Shown: one piece after another, positions 9,401 through 18,490 of the stretch | How the letters are laid out: each line of letters starts with the position of its first letter | Numbering within the stretch: the first letter of the stretch is position 1 | Origin: GCA-2720975 sp964469565 | Lineage (GTDB): Bacteria; Planctomycetota; UBA1135; GCA-002686595 | Direction: 5' to 3' | Length of the DNA: 64,000 nt | Assembly (NCBI GenBank): GCA_964469565.1 | Contig: CAYXZD010000014.1 | Coordinates: 57,906-121,905, forward strand | Position numbers and translations under genes: made by a program | The notes under the pieces: generated by a model | Seen by the model: the letters and a program-made list of their open reading frames with translations, nothing else | Database searches by the model: none | What the model was told of the DNA's origin: nothing

Positions 9401-12400
9401 GAAGTGCTCGGTGAAGACGACTATTCAGTCAGCCCCGGAGCCCGGGCCGATTATGAAGCCCTAGTGGGTGCGCTCATGGACCGGCAGCGCATGCCCTCGA
9501 GCGTGTACCACCTATGGAGCCACTCGGAATCCGAATGTGATTCAGCGACCGCATTGGAGCGTGGCTTCTTGAGCGTCCTTTCACTAGTTCAGGTGCTGGG
9601 TGCAGAGCGCGAGCTTGACCTGCGCATTCTGACTCAGGGTACAGCGGATGTTCTCGGGGACGAAGACTTGCGCCCCGAACAGGCGACTCTCGTGGGCCTT
9701 GCTCGGGCAATCACCCAGGAGTGTCCAGCTCTGACTTGTCAGGTGCTTGATTGGGCGCAACCGGATGACGCCGTCTCCTTGATGGCCGAATTGGCTCTGC
9801 CGATCCATGAAGGTTGGGTGGTGTGTCGCGGGCACCATCGATGGGAACGCTGGTATGAACCCGTTTCTGTGCCTGCTGCGAACACCGCTAGCCTGCGGGA
9901 CGGGGCCCACACTCTGATTGTGGGTGGGCTAGGGTCGGTGGGCCTAGAGGTGGCGCGCTGTATTGCCACGGGCGAGAGCGCACGGTTGACCCTAGTGGGT
10001 CGAAGTGAGTTTCCTCCAAAGCACGCTTGGGATCAGTGGCTTGAAGATCATGATCCTGAGGATGAAAACGCTCACTGCATCGTCATTCTCCGAGAGCTTG
10101 AGAAGGCGGGTAGTGAGGTCAATGTACTCCGCGCCGATGTGACGGATCAGTTGGCCCTAGCGCAAGCAGTTGTGATTGCGGAAGCTCAGTTTGGACCCTT
10201 GACGGGTGCGGTTCATGCGGCGGGGGCGGCGAAGGACATGGCTTTGCTGCAGGAGACGACTCGCGGGGACATCGAAGACCAGTTGAGGCCCAAGGTTGAG
10301 GGCCTTCAGGTTTTTGAGGCGGTGCTCGGAGATCGTGAACTGGACTTTTGCCTGATTCAATCTTCTCTCGCATCCTGTATGGGTGTGTACGGGATGGTGG
10401 GTTATGTGGCTGCTCATGATTACGTGGATGCATTTGTTGCTCGCCACAACCGTGAGCATTCCTGCCTCTGGATGAGTGTGAATTGGGACCATTGGCTCAC
10501 CTGGAAGGAGCCGGAATTCCTCCACGATCAGGGGGGGCAGGCCTATTATATGAGCCGCGATGAGGGCTTTGAAGCTGTGCGTCGAGTGATGGCACTACCC
10601 GGCGGCACCCAATTGGTCGTTTCCACGGCCGATCTCAATGCGCGTATCCATGACGCGCTTGAAGGGGGCGCAATGCGCCTCGAAGTGGACACCGAAGATC
10701 TACATGCTCGACCCGACCTCGCCTCCGAGTACTCTGCTCCTAGTTCTGAGGCGGAGCAGGTCCTCGTGGCGGCCTGGGGGAAAGTGCTGGGTATCGCAGA
10801 GATCGGGGTCAACGACAATTTCTTTGAGCTGGGTGGTGATTCCGTCATCGGTCTGCAGGTGGTTTCGCTGGTGGCCCAGCAGGGCTTCAAGATTGTGCCC
10901 GCTCAAATCTTTGAACACCCAACGATTGCAGGCTTAGCGGGGGTGGCCCAGGCCGTCGAGTCCAAGGCGGTCGATCAACGAGCGATAACAGGGCCCATCA
11001 AGCTATTGCCCATCCAGCAGTGGCTCTTTGAACAGGACATTCCGACCCCCAATCATTTCAACTTGCCCATGTTGTTCGAGCTGCCTGTTGGGTCAAGCCC
11101 CGCACATGTGCAGGACGCGATGGCTGCCGTGGTCACACACCATGACGGATTGCGGGTACGGTATTGCACAGAAGGCGGGAGCGTAACGGCCTGCCATGAT
11201 GATGCCCCTGCCAGTTGCGAACTAGAGGTCGTAGATCTTGCGGCTCTGAACTCTCTGGACGCGGACAAGCTAGTGACTTCCCACGCCAAGGGGCTGCATA
11301 CCAGTCTCGATCTTGAGCGGGGTCCAGTGATGAACGCTGCGCTGTTCTTGTTGGGGCCTGATCGTGCTCCCGAACTTCTGTGGGTCATGCACCATCTGGT
11401 TGTAGACGTTGTGTCCTGGCGGGTTCTCATGGAGGACTTTCAAACCGCACTCGCCCAACTGGGAAGGGGGGAACCCATTGAACTTCCAGTCAAGACAGCC
11501 TCGCTTCAGGCTTGGTCCAATGATCTCACTGAGTACGCCAATGGCCAGGCCCAGGAGCAAGAACTGGCCTATTGGCAGTCACTCGGCTCCTCGCAGACTG
11601 GCGTTCTAGGCGTTGACCATGACTCCGGACCGAACACCATGGCCTCCTCAAAGACGCTGAAGGCAACTCTGAGCAAGGACTTGACCCGCAGCTTGCTCAA
11701 GGAGGTGCCAGGAGTTTACGGCACACGCATCGAGGAGGTCCTCTTGGCTGGTCTTGCCTTGGGATTGAATCGAAGTCGGGGCTTAGAGGGATGGCTAGTG
11801 GACCTTGAGGGACACGGGAGAGAGGACGTTGTGGCTGGCACAGACCTCTCACGCACGGTGGGATGGCTGACGACCCTCTACCCTGCACTCCTCTGTATTC
11901 AAAGTGACGCCGAACTTGGGGAAACCCTCAAGCAAGTCAAGGAACAGGTCCGGACCATTCCCCATCACGGCATTGGCTTCGGTGCGCTGCGCTATCTAAG
12001 TGAAGATCCAGATGTGCGAGCAAGTTTGGCCGCCCTTCCTGAGCGGGAAATGAACTTTCTCTATCTCGGTCAGTTCACAGCGGCGGCAAGTGCAGACGAC
12101 AGTACAAGCATGCGAATTCTAGAGGAGCGTAGTGGCATCCCTTGCAATCCACAGATGCTGAGAGCGCATCCCATTGAGACCGTGAGCTTTGTGGCTGAGG
12201 ACCAACTGCAGATCGAACTCACCTACAGCGAGAACTTGCACACTGCAGCCTCCGCCCAGGGAATCCTCGATGGCTTTGTGGCTGCATTGGACGACTTGAT
12301 CGAGCACTGCAAAGATCCGACGGCGGGGGGGCATACGCCTTCGGACTTCCCAGGCGCCCGGGTAAGTCAGGCAAGTCTCGATAAGCTGCTTTCCAAAATC

Positions 12401-12430
12401 GGTCAGAAAAAGAAGGGCGGGCAGGCCTGA
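6482..12430 (+). CDS. Type I PKS module, KS - AT - KR - T - E (ends in an epimerization domain)
   Basis: 1982 residues. The KS (~12-440) has TSCSSS with the active cysteine near 183, HGTGTSLGDP and NLGHLDSAAG. The AT (~530-870) has FLFPGQGSQ, GHSIGEYVAA near 631 and HAFH, the pattern of malonyl-CoA-specific ATs. The KR (~915-1350) has VGGLGSVG and the S...Y pair (SSLASCMG, GMVGYVAAHD; the usual Asn of the motif is Asp), so it is probably active. The carrier LGGDSV (~1451) resembles the GGDS carriers that precede epimerization domains. Residues ~1500-1965 are an E domain (PIQQWLFEQ, HHLVVDVVSW, EGHGRED, RTVGWLTTLY, FLYLGQF) in which HHxxxDG reads HHLVVDV. Expected chemistry is one acetate extension with ketoreduction, giving a statine-like unit. 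The E domain is unexpected because a malonyl extension leaves no alpha stereocentre. Confidence 0.94.
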   Translation: MSTHPDQREWSGFEIAIIGMAGRFPGARDVETLWANLRAGVESISVLTDEELLAAGEDPARLADPAYVRSTSRLDDIDQFDAGFFGMTPREAELMDPQQRLFLEHAWVSLERAGYDPARCPGPVGVFGGVSQNGYFIRNLLTNAKVEAASLPVLFGNGNDFLATRVSYKLGLKGPALDVQTSCSSSLVAVHLACQSLLAGECDMALAGGVGIVIPQGRGYIHQEQGIYSPDGHCRAFSARAQGTVGGSGVAMVTLRRLDEAMAAGDNILAVIKGSAINNDGADKVGYAAPSVDGQAEVIRSALAMADVPADSIGYIESHGTGTSLGDPIEVAALTSAFRDQTQATDFCRIGSIKTNLGHLDSAAGVTGLIKAALAVNHAELPPSLHCENPDPKIDFPSTPFRVQTELEDWDCEGPRRAGVSSFGIGGTNAHIIVEEPPLAGGTLVEEDPCEGSSELFVLSARTSKALDAACIQLADAMAGQPGTCLKDAAWTLQVGRKDFPVRCSLVASDTEELAAKLRSAGDRPAFVEEASSRPAVFLFPGQGSQYVNMGRDLYNGGGVFKESVDRCCTLAEPHLGLDLRSLLYPPANGEAAATEQLMQTWLTQPALFVIEYALAQTWISWGVQPEAMIGHSIGEYVAAAIADVFSIEDAVALVAARGRLMKDLPAGDMLAVSLTEDELLPKLGPDISLAAVNEVTSCVVSGPTAAIETLAQTLNDEGVAARALHTSHAFHSAMMDPILDEFTERVRAANPQAPQRAFVSTMTGEWITPEEATDPSYWARHLRHAVRFAQGVRTLLAKPERVFLEMGPGTTLSTLATRVARGLESEASAPSQGVFQASMRHPRTSADDRQVLLTALGRAWAARVEVNWSAFHGEGQRRRLALPGYAFQRERYWIEPGEGGTAQGAAKKNSDVGEWFYEASWRRRTGALARPSVAAPTEVLILTDGTELAVKLAESLRSAGAGVSCVRMGEGFEVLGEDDYSVSPGARADYEALVGALMDRQRMPSSVYHLWSHSESECDSATALERGFLSVLSLVQVLGAERELDLRILTQGTADVLGDEDLRPEQATLVGLARAITQECPALTCQVLDWAQPDDAVSLMAELALPIHEGWVVCRGHHRWERWYEPVSVPAANTASLRDGAHTLIVGGLGSVGLEVARCIATGESARLTLVGRSEFPPKHAWDQWLEDHDPEDENAHCIVILRELEKAGSEVNVLRADVTDQLALAQAVVIAEAQFGPLTGAVHAAGAAKDMALLQETTRGDIEDQLRPKVEGLQVFEAVLGDRELDFCLIQSSLASCMGVYGMVGYVAAHDYVDAFVARHNREHSCLWMSVNWDHWLTWKEPEFLHDQGGQAYYMSRDEGFEAVRRVMALPGGTQLVVSTADLNARIHDALEGGAMRLEVDTEDLHARPDLASEYSAPSSEAEQVLVAAWGKVLGIAEIGVNDNFFELGGDSVIGLQVVSLVAQQGFKIVPAQIFEHPTIAGLAGVAQAVESKAVDQRAITGPIKLLPIQQWLFEQDIPTPNHFNLPMLFELPVGSSPAHVQDAMAAVVTHHDGLRVRYCTEGGSVTACHDDAPASCELEVVDLAALNSLDADKLVTSHAKGLHTSLDLERGPVMNAALFLLGPDRAPELLWVMHHLVVDVVSWRVLMEDFQTALAQLGRGEPIELPVKTASLQAWSNDLTEYANGQAQEQELAYWQSLGSSQTGVLGVDHDSGPNTMASSKTLKATLSKDLTRSLLKEVPGVYGTRIEEVLLAGLALGLNRSRGLEGWLVDLEGHGREDVVAGTDLSRTVGWLTTLYPALLCIQSDAELGETLKQVKEQVRTIPHHGIGFGALRYLSEDPDVRASLAALPEREMNFLYLGQFTAAASADDSTSMRILEERSGIPCNPQMLRAHPIETVSFVAEDQLQIELTYSENLHTAASAQGILDGFVAALDDLIEHCKDPTAGGHTPSDFPGARVSQASLDKLLSKIGQKKKGGQA

Positions 12431-12460
12431 TCCTATGGTCGATTACCTCCCGCCAACGGA

Positions 12461-14104
12461 GTGGCCCCTGTGAAGCTGATCGGGTTCCTACTGAAGAGCA
12501 ATGCGCCTCGCCTGCGCATGGCCATCTTGATGAGCATCATCAGCGGGGCGAGTTCCACGGGCTTGATCGCCATGGTGCACCACGTTTGGGATGGTGGGCT
12601 GTTTGGGTCCGCACTGTGGGCCTGTGCCTTTGTGCTGACCATGATTGTGTCAGTGGGTAGTGGGATCATGGCCCAGGTCATGGTGCTAGACCTCGCCTTC
12701 AAGGCCGTTGTTGATCTACGCATGGAGTTGAGTGGTCGGGTCCTCGCAACTCCCCTGCGCCGGATTGAGGAACTCGGCGCCCCAAAGCTCTATACGACTC
12801 TCATTGAAGATGTGAACACCCTTGCGCGGGTTCTACCAGCGATTCCTCGCGTTGTCATCGACGTGACCACCCTTGTGGCTGGCGTCCTGTACATGGCCTG
12901 GCTTTCAATGAAGGCATTCTTCATCGTGTTGCTCTTTGCCGCGCTGGGGACTTTGATCCACAAGGTCATACTCAGTCGTGCGCTTGGAAAGATGCGTGCT
13001 GGTCGCGATGCCCTCGATCGGGTATTTGCAAGCTTTCGTGCACTTCACGACGGTCTCAAGCAGCTCAAGCTCAATCATGAACGTCGAGCTAACTTCATGG
13101 GAGTTGAGCTCAAGGGCGGGCTCGAACAGCTCCGCAAAGCTGCTCTTGCCGGTCGCAAGCTCCTGATTGGGGCCGAGAGCTCAACCCGCCTGGTGTTTTT
13201 CGTGGTGCTAGGGGCACTGATTTTTGTTGTGCCGAATGTGTCCAACACAGCCGTGGCTGGCTTGACCGGATACATCGTGATGTCGATCTACCTCTACCGC
13301 CCCATGGGGACCCTCATGGCCGTCGTGCCAGAACTGGGGAACGCGATGGTGGCGCTGCAGAAAATCGAAGACATCGGCCTCGCCGAACAGGGACGCTCTG
13401 TGAAGAGCACCGCGCCTCCTTCCCTGCCAGAGTGGAAAACCCTTGAGCTGGTCGAAGGCAAGTTTAGCTTCACCCGTGGGGATGATGATCGAGTGTTCAC
13501 GGTGGGGCCAGTCAACCTCACCTTTCAACCAGGTGAGATTCTCTTTGTGATCGGCGGGAACGGGAGTGGCAAAACAACTCTGGCGAAGGTTCTCACCAGC
13601 CTATACCCACTAGAGTCGGGCGAACTGCGCCTTGATGGCAAGCCCATTACGGAAACGGACAAGGACGCCTTCCGGGAGTTGTTCTCGGTCGTTTTCTTTG
13701 ACTTCCATTTGTTCCCCGACCTCTTAGGTGTCGGGGACGAAGGGTTGGATGCCAAGGCCGCTGTCTATCTTGAAGAGCTGCAACTTTCCGAAAAGGTGCA
13801 AGTCACTGATGGGCGCTTGTCCACCCTCAACCTATCGCAGGGGCAGCGTCGAAGGCTTGCTCTGCTCAGTGCATACCTAGAAGATCGCCCGTTCTATGTG
13901 TTCGATGAGTGGGCGGCGGATCAGGATCCCGTCTTCCGCAATGTCTTTTACACCCAAGTCCTTCCCGATCTCAAAGCGCGCGGTAAGACCATCTTTGTGA
14001 TTACTCACGATGACCGCTACTTGCAGTACTGCGATCGTTGTTTGACTCTCAATGACGGAAAGGTCACTCAGATTACGGTAACTGAGGAGGCGGCTCGTGA
14101 CTGA
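12461..14104 (+). CDS. Cyclic-peptide-export type ABC transporter (fused membrane and ATPase domains)
   Basis: 547 residues. An N-terminal six-helix membrane domain (~1-300) is followed by a nucleotide-binding domain: Walker A GGNGSGKTT near 365, signature LSQGQRRRLAL near 457, Walker B VFDEWAADQDP and switch VITHDD. The DEWAADQDP form is characteristic of the PvdE/SyrD-like family that carries non-ribosomal peptides or their precursors across the inner membrane. It lies between the PKS and a sulfotransferase; its stop overlaps the next start by 8 bp, so it is co-transcribed. GTG 12461 is the earliest in-frame start after the PKS stop; GTG 12470 is equally possible, and neither has a Shine-Dalgarno site. 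Its likely role is export of the cluster product. Confidence 0.92.
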   Translation: MAPVKLIGFLLKSNAPRLRMAILMSIISGASSTGLIAMVHHVWDGGLFGSALWACAFVLTMIVSVGSGIMAQVMVLDLAFKAVVDLRMELSGRVLATPLRRIEELGAPKLYTTLIEDVNTLARVLPAIPRVVIDVTTLVAGVLYMAWLSMKAFFIVLLFAALGTLIHKVILSRALGKMRAGRDALDRVFASFRALHDGLKQLKLNHERRANFMGVELKGGLEQLRKAALAGRKLLIGAESSTRLVFFVVLGALIFVVPNVSNTAVAGLTGYIVMSIYLYRPMGTLMAVVPELGNAMVALQKIEDIGLAEQGRSVKSTAPPSLPEWKTLELVEGKFSFTRGDDDRVFTVGPVNLTFQPGEILFVIGGNGSGKTTLAKVLTSLYPLESGELRLDGKPITETDKDAFRELFSVVFFDFHLFPDLLGVGDEGLDAKAAVYLEELQLSEKVQVTDGRLSTLNLSQGQRRRLALLSAYLEDRPFYVFDEWAADQDPVFRNVFYTQVLPDLKARGKTIFVITHDDRYLQYCDRCLTLNDGKVTQITVTEEAARD

Positions 14105-15248
14105 ATTGAAGTCGGACGACAGGCCTGCTGGACTTCCCAATCTGCAATTGCGCCAGAAGAACACCGCGGCGGTGCTGACGGGTTGTGCTGAAACGCGAGA
14201 GTTGGAGGATGGCTATGCCCTGCGCTACCCAGACAACTCTGAGTGGAATCAGAAACTGGATGTGTTTTGTGCTGCTTGGGCGGTCAGCAGCCCCAACATG
14301 AAACTGTGTCTCGTGCCCGAGGAGTCCACCGGGTCCGTGTGGCTCGAAATCCGAGGCCCGTCCGGAACGAAAGAGTTTGTGGAGGGAGCGCGCTATATGC
14401 TGACTTCACACATCAACCCCAAGGGATCTGCGGCATTCAAGCTGCGGCACGGGCTACGATTCCTTTCGAGTCCCCTGCGGGTGCGGCCCGACTTCATCGT
14501 GATCGGCGCCAAGAAATGCGGAACAACGGCTCTCTACGATTACATGACTCAGCACCCGGGGATTAGTCCGGCCCTGAAGAAGGAGATCTACTACTTCAAT
14601 GCGTTTCATGGTCGCGGGCAGTATTGGTACCGCTCGTTCTTCCCAACCATCCTCGAACGGTGGAGAGCTCGACTGGGTGGACGACTCTGCCTGACGGGCG
14701 AGGCTACCCCCGATTACCTGTACAGGCCCGAGTGCCCTGCACGGATCAAAGAGCTGGTGCCCCAGGTACGTTTGATTGCCATCTTGCGTAACCCGATTGA
14801 TCGGGCCTATTCGTTCTACAACCACAATCGTCGTGCGGGACTGGAGGCATTGTCATTCGAGGCAGCCATTGAAGCGGAAGAGTCGCGCATTGAGGAGGAA
14901 CGCCAGAGCCAGCAGGGGCTTCAAGCCGGTCCGGGGTTTGCATTCATGAACTACTCGTATAAGGCACGCGGGGTTTATGTGGATCAATTGGGTCCTTGGA
15001 TGGAGTCGTTTCCTCGCGAGCAGATCTTGGTGCTTCGAACTGAAGATCTCTACCACGATCCAGAGACAGTCCTACGCGAAGCGTTCTCTGCCCTTGATCT
15101 GCCCTACCACGCACCGAGTAAATTTCGCAAGATCAACACGGCCCCGTATGATCCCATGCCCAAGCACGTGCGAGCTCAGTTGGAGGAGTACTTCGAGCCT
15201 CACAATCAACGTTTGGCTGAGTTCTTAGGGACAGACACTTTTTGGTAG
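14097..15248 (+). CDS. Sulfotransferase with ~130-residue N-terminal extension
   Basis: 383 residues. The C-terminal ~250 residues are a PAPS-dependent sulfotransferase: phosphosulfate loop GAKKCGTTALYDYM near 137 and 3'-phosphate-binding region ILRNPIDRAYS near 232. These enzymes transfer sulfate to hydroxyl or amino groups. The first ~130 residues (ALRYPDNSEW, LEIRGPSGTKEFVEGARYML) are outside the usual sulfotransferase fold and were not recognised. GTG 14097 overlaps the transporter stop. Its position inside the NRPS/PKS operon suggests sulfation of the product, for example of the hydroxyl left by the KR domain; that is inference. A second, shorter sulfotransferase lies at 20235. Confidence 0.88.
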   Translation: MTELKSDDRPAGLPNLQLRQKNTAAVLTGCAETRELEDGYALRYPDNSEWNQKLDVFCAAWAVSSPNMKLCLVPEESTGSVWLEIRGPSGTKEFVEGARYMLTSHINPKGSAAFKLRHGLRFLSSPLRVRPDFIVIGAKKCGTTALYDYMTQHPGISPALKKEIYYFNAFHGRGQYWYRSFFPTILERWRARLGGRLCLTGEATPDYLYRPECPARIKELVPQVRLIAILRNPIDRAYSFYNHNRRAGLEALSFEAAIEAEESRIEEERQSQQGLQAGPGFAFMNYSYKARGVYVDQLGPWMESFPREQILVLRTEDLYHDPETVLREAFSALDLPYHAPSKFRKINTAPYDPMPKHVRAQLEEYFEPHNQRLAEFLGTDTFW

Positions 15249-15271
15249 GCCAGCGACCGTAAGTCCACACC

Positions 15272-18200
15272 ATGGAAAACGTTCAAGACATTTACGAACT
15301 GTCAGCCATGCAGCATGGCCTGCTGTATGACAGCGTGACGACTGGGAACTCTGGGATGTACATGATCCAACTTGACTACGTCATGCGTGGTCGTGTGGAT
15401 CACGAAGCCTTGGAACGGGCCTGGCAGGAGACGCTTGATCGTCACGCTATTCTGAGGACGTCGTTTCACTGGGATGAGGTTAAGACTCCTCTCCAGATCG
15501 TTCATGCCAGTGTGCCCATTTCGATTACAACCCATGACTGGACGGGTGTTGCTGCTGACGAGCTAGAGCACAGACTGGATGTCATTCGAGATGAAGATCG
15601 GGTGAAGGGTTTTGACTTCGAGTGTCCCCCCCTCATGCGCTTGGACTTGTTTCATGTGGGCCCAGGTGTCTATCGACTCTTGTGGAGCTTCCATCATGTA
15701 TTGATGGAGGGCTGGTCCGCAGCCCTTGTGCAGGCTGAGGTGCAACAACGCTACCTTTGCTCCTTTACTGGAGAGCCTCTGCAGTTAGCTCATCACCGAC
15801 CCTACCGGGACTACATCACTTGGGTGCAGACACAAGATCCTGAAGTGGCCAAGGCCTACTGGCGAGGAGTCTTGGATGGCTTTGAGGGGGCACATCATCT
15901 GAGCGTGGATCAAAACCCCAGTGACTTGCATGTGCCGGTGGACCAATTTGATGGTCAGGTCTTGACCCTCTCACGAGATGAAACACAGCGGCTCAAGGAA
16001 TTCGGGAAGCAGCACGAAGTCACAATGAACACCCTCGTGCAAGGTGCGTGGGCACTGATGTTGACTTCCTACAGCGGGCAGACAGATGCCGTTTTTGGAT
16101 CCGTTGTTTCAGGACGGTCCGTGCCGATTGAGGGGGTTGAGTCTATAGTTGGGCTGTTCGTCAATCTGCTTCCTACGAGGGTCAAGGTGTTGCCAGACCA
16201 GAGCCTGACCCAGTGGTTGCGCGAGTTTCAGAAATCACAAGTAGAGCAGCGTGCGTTTGAGCACGTGGGGTTGGCCGAGGTGAAAGGCTGGAGTCGAATC
16301 CCCGCAGGCAAGACTATGTTTGAAACGGTTGTCGTTTTTCAAAACTGGACCGGCGACCTAACCAGTACACGCTGGAATGATGAGCTCACCGTTGAAGAGG
16401 TCAGGGGCCATCACGGTTCCCCTGGTTCGCCTGCTGCCGTGGTGGTCATTCCGGCAGATGAGCTCGTCCTGGGCATTTCATATGATTTGAACCGCTACAG
16501 TGCACCGGATGTCGAGCGCATGCTCGCCTGCCTACGGTCCCTGCTAGTAGCCATGGGGGTAGGAGAGAACGCTCGCCTGCGTGACCTTCCCCTGTTGGAT
16601 GACGCTAAGCGCCAGCAGGTCCTAAGGGACTGGAATCCGCTACCCGTGGAGTCGGCGACCCCGTCTGTGGTAGAGGGGTTTGAACGTCAAGTGGATGCTC
16701 ACCCCGATTCAATAGCGGTCGTCAGTGGAAGCCAGTCTTGGAGCTACGCCGAGCTCGATGCACAGGCCAACCAGGTGGCACAGGCCCTTATTGGGGAGGG
16801 GATAGGCTCCTCTCATAGAGTGGGCTTGTGCGTTGAGCGAGAACTGGGAATGGTGTCTGCGCTGCTCGGATGTCTAAAGGTGGGTTGCGCCTACGTGCCA
16901 CTTGACCCCTCTCATCCGAGTGGACGCCTTTCGGAAATCGCTCGGGAAGCAGGGCTTGCACTACTCATCGTAGGGGATTCGGTGGAAGGTCACTGGCCGA
17001 TTGAAGAGGGTGCTCCAGGGCGCCTGGTTCTCGGGAGTGATGCTTTCCAATCTGCAAGCCGTGAGCGACCTGAGTGTTTGGATGCTCCACAAGAGAGTGC
17101 CTATGTGATCTACACATCCGGCTCAACGGGCGCACCCAAAGGAGTCCAGATCAGTCGAGCCGCCATGGCGAACTTTGTCATGCACTGCATGGATGAGTTC
17201 GAGCTCACCCCAGCGGACCGAGTCTTGCAATTCGCGTCGGTGTGCTTTGATACGGCGGTGGAAGAAATATTCCCAACTCTGCTTAGCGGGGCGACCCTCG
17301 TTCTGCGCAATGACTCCATGCTCGGTTCGGTCGAGAGTTTTCTAGGCACCTGTGAAGAGTGGGGGATCACCTTGATTGACTTCCCCACGGCCTATTGGCA
17401 CGTCATCGCTCAAGGCCTTGCCGAATCCCAAGTCCAACTCCCCAATTCAGTGCGCCTGGTCATTCTTGGTGGGGAACGTGCTCGCATCGAACACCTTGCT
17501 GAGTGGTACAAGGCCGTTCTTGATGGTCCCCGCATTCTCAACACTTACGGTCCGACCGAGGCAACGGTCGTGGCGACAAGCTATGAGGTTACTCGGGCGG
17601 ATCTGGAGGCTGTGGACCTGCCTATTGGCAAGCCGATTCGTAACACTCGGGCCTACGTGCTCGATCCAAGGGGGCAACCCGTGCCCGAGGGCGTGACGGG
17701 TGAGTTGTTCCTTGCCGGAGACGGGCTGGCCATCGGGTACCTGGGTCAAGAGAGACAGACTGCAGAGCGATTTGTGGCTGATCCCTTCATAGACGATCCG
17801 CAAGCTCGCATGTACCGAAGTGGTGACCTTGCCCGTTATCGCAGCGACGGCAATCTCGAATACGCCGGGCGTGTGGATCAGCAAGTGAAGTTTAGGGGTT
17901 ATCGGATCGAGCTCGAAGAGATCGAAAACGCTCTGCGACGCTGCGAAAGCGTGAACGATGCGGCGGTCGCTCTCCGCGAGGATACGCCGGGGCGTCCGCG
18001 CCTTGTGGCCTATGTGGTTGGAGATACGCATGGACTCAAAGACTTGTTGGCAAGCCAGTTACCGAGCTACATGGTGCCCTCGGTCTTTGCGGAGATTGCT
18101 GTATTGCCTCTCACCGCCCACGGCAAAGTGGACCGATCGGCCCTCCCTGATCCTGGATCCACTGCCAGTGAATCTGCCCAGCAGAGCAACGAGGCTATGA

Positions 18201-18490
18201 CTGAGATTGAGGATCAACTCGCCGCGATATGGTCGGAAGTGCTTGAGATCGAGCCCATCGGTCTCAGGGATAACTTCTTTGATCTCGGGGGACACTCCCT
18301 TCTACTCATGCCCGTGCTCGCCGAGGTAAAAAAACAGATCGGTGTCGAGCTCGATCCAGGTGATCTCGTCCTACCGACACTGCGCCAACTTGCGTCCTTG
18401 GTGGAGGAGCGCATTAGGAATCCACCTGCTCCCAAGAGAAAGGGCTGGGTTCGGCGGGTCCTTGGCGGAATGAAGGGTGGTTCGGCGTGA
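15272..18490 (+). CDS. NRPS module C - A - T, predicted basic amino acid
   Basis: 1072 residues. The condensation domain (~1-440) has the active-site form HHVLMEGWS near 140, with Glu where HHxxxDG normally has Asp. The adenylation domain (~460-940) has YTSGSTGAPKG near 614, FDTAVEEIFP, NTYGPTEAT, YRSGDLARY and GKVDRSALP. The code read by eye is about D-T-E-D-I-G-T-V-V-K; acidic residues at both positions 239 and 278 are typical of pockets for basic residues (Lys/Arg/Orn class), so a basic amino acid is inferred. The carrier is LGGHSL near 1005. There is no terminal thioesterase. The stop overlaps the next gene (GTGA). ATG 15272 follows the sulfotransferase stop by 23 bp without a Shine-Dalgarno site. 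Confidence 0.92.
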   Translation: MENVQDIYELSAMQHGLLYDSVTTGNSGMYMIQLDYVMRGRVDHEALERAWQETLDRHAILRTSFHWDEVKTPLQIVHASVPISITTHDWTGVAADELEHRLDVIRDEDRVKGFDFECPPLMRLDLFHVGPGVYRLLWSFHHVLMEGWSAALVQAEVQQRYLCSFTGEPLQLAHHRPYRDYITWVQTQDPEVAKAYWRGVLDGFEGAHHLSVDQNPSDLHVPVDQFDGQVLTLSRDETQRLKEFGKQHEVTMNTLVQGAWALMLTSYSGQTDAVFGSVVSGRSVPIEGVESIVGLFVNLLPTRVKVLPDQSLTQWLREFQKSQVEQRAFEHVGLAEVKGWSRIPAGKTMFETVVVFQNWTGDLTSTRWNDELTVEEVRGHHGSPGSPAAVVVIPADELVLGISYDLNRYSAPDVERMLACLRSLLVAMGVGENARLRDLPLLDDAKRQQVLRDWNPLPVESATPSVVEGFERQVDAHPDSIAVVSGSQSWSYAELDAQANQVAQALIGEGIGSSHRVGLCVERELGMVSALLGCLKVGCAYVPLDPSHPSGRLSEIAREAGLALLIVGDSVEGHWPIEEGAPGRLVLGSDAFQSASRERPECLDAPQESAYVIYTSGSTGAPKGVQISRAAMANFVMHCMDEFELTPADRVLQFASVCFDTAVEEIFPTLLSGATLVLRNDSMLGSVESFLGTCEEWGITLIDFPTAYWHVIAQGLAESQVQLPNSVRLVILGGERARIEHLAEWYKAVLDGPRILNTYGPTEATVVATSYEVTRADLEAVDLPIGKPIRNTRAYVLDPRGQPVPEGVTGELFLAGDGLAIGYLGQERQTAERFVADPFIDDPQARMYRSGDLARYRSDGNLEYAGRVDQQVKFRGYRIELEEIENALRRCESVNDAAVALREDTPGRPRLVAYVVGDTHGLKDLLASQLPSYMVPSVFAEIAVLPLTAHGKVDRSALPDPGSTASESAQQSNEAMTEIEDQLAAIWSEVLEIEPIGLRDNFFDLGGHSLLLMPVLAEVKKQIGVELDPGDLVLPTLRQLASLVEERIRNPPAPKRKGWVRRVLGGMKGGSA

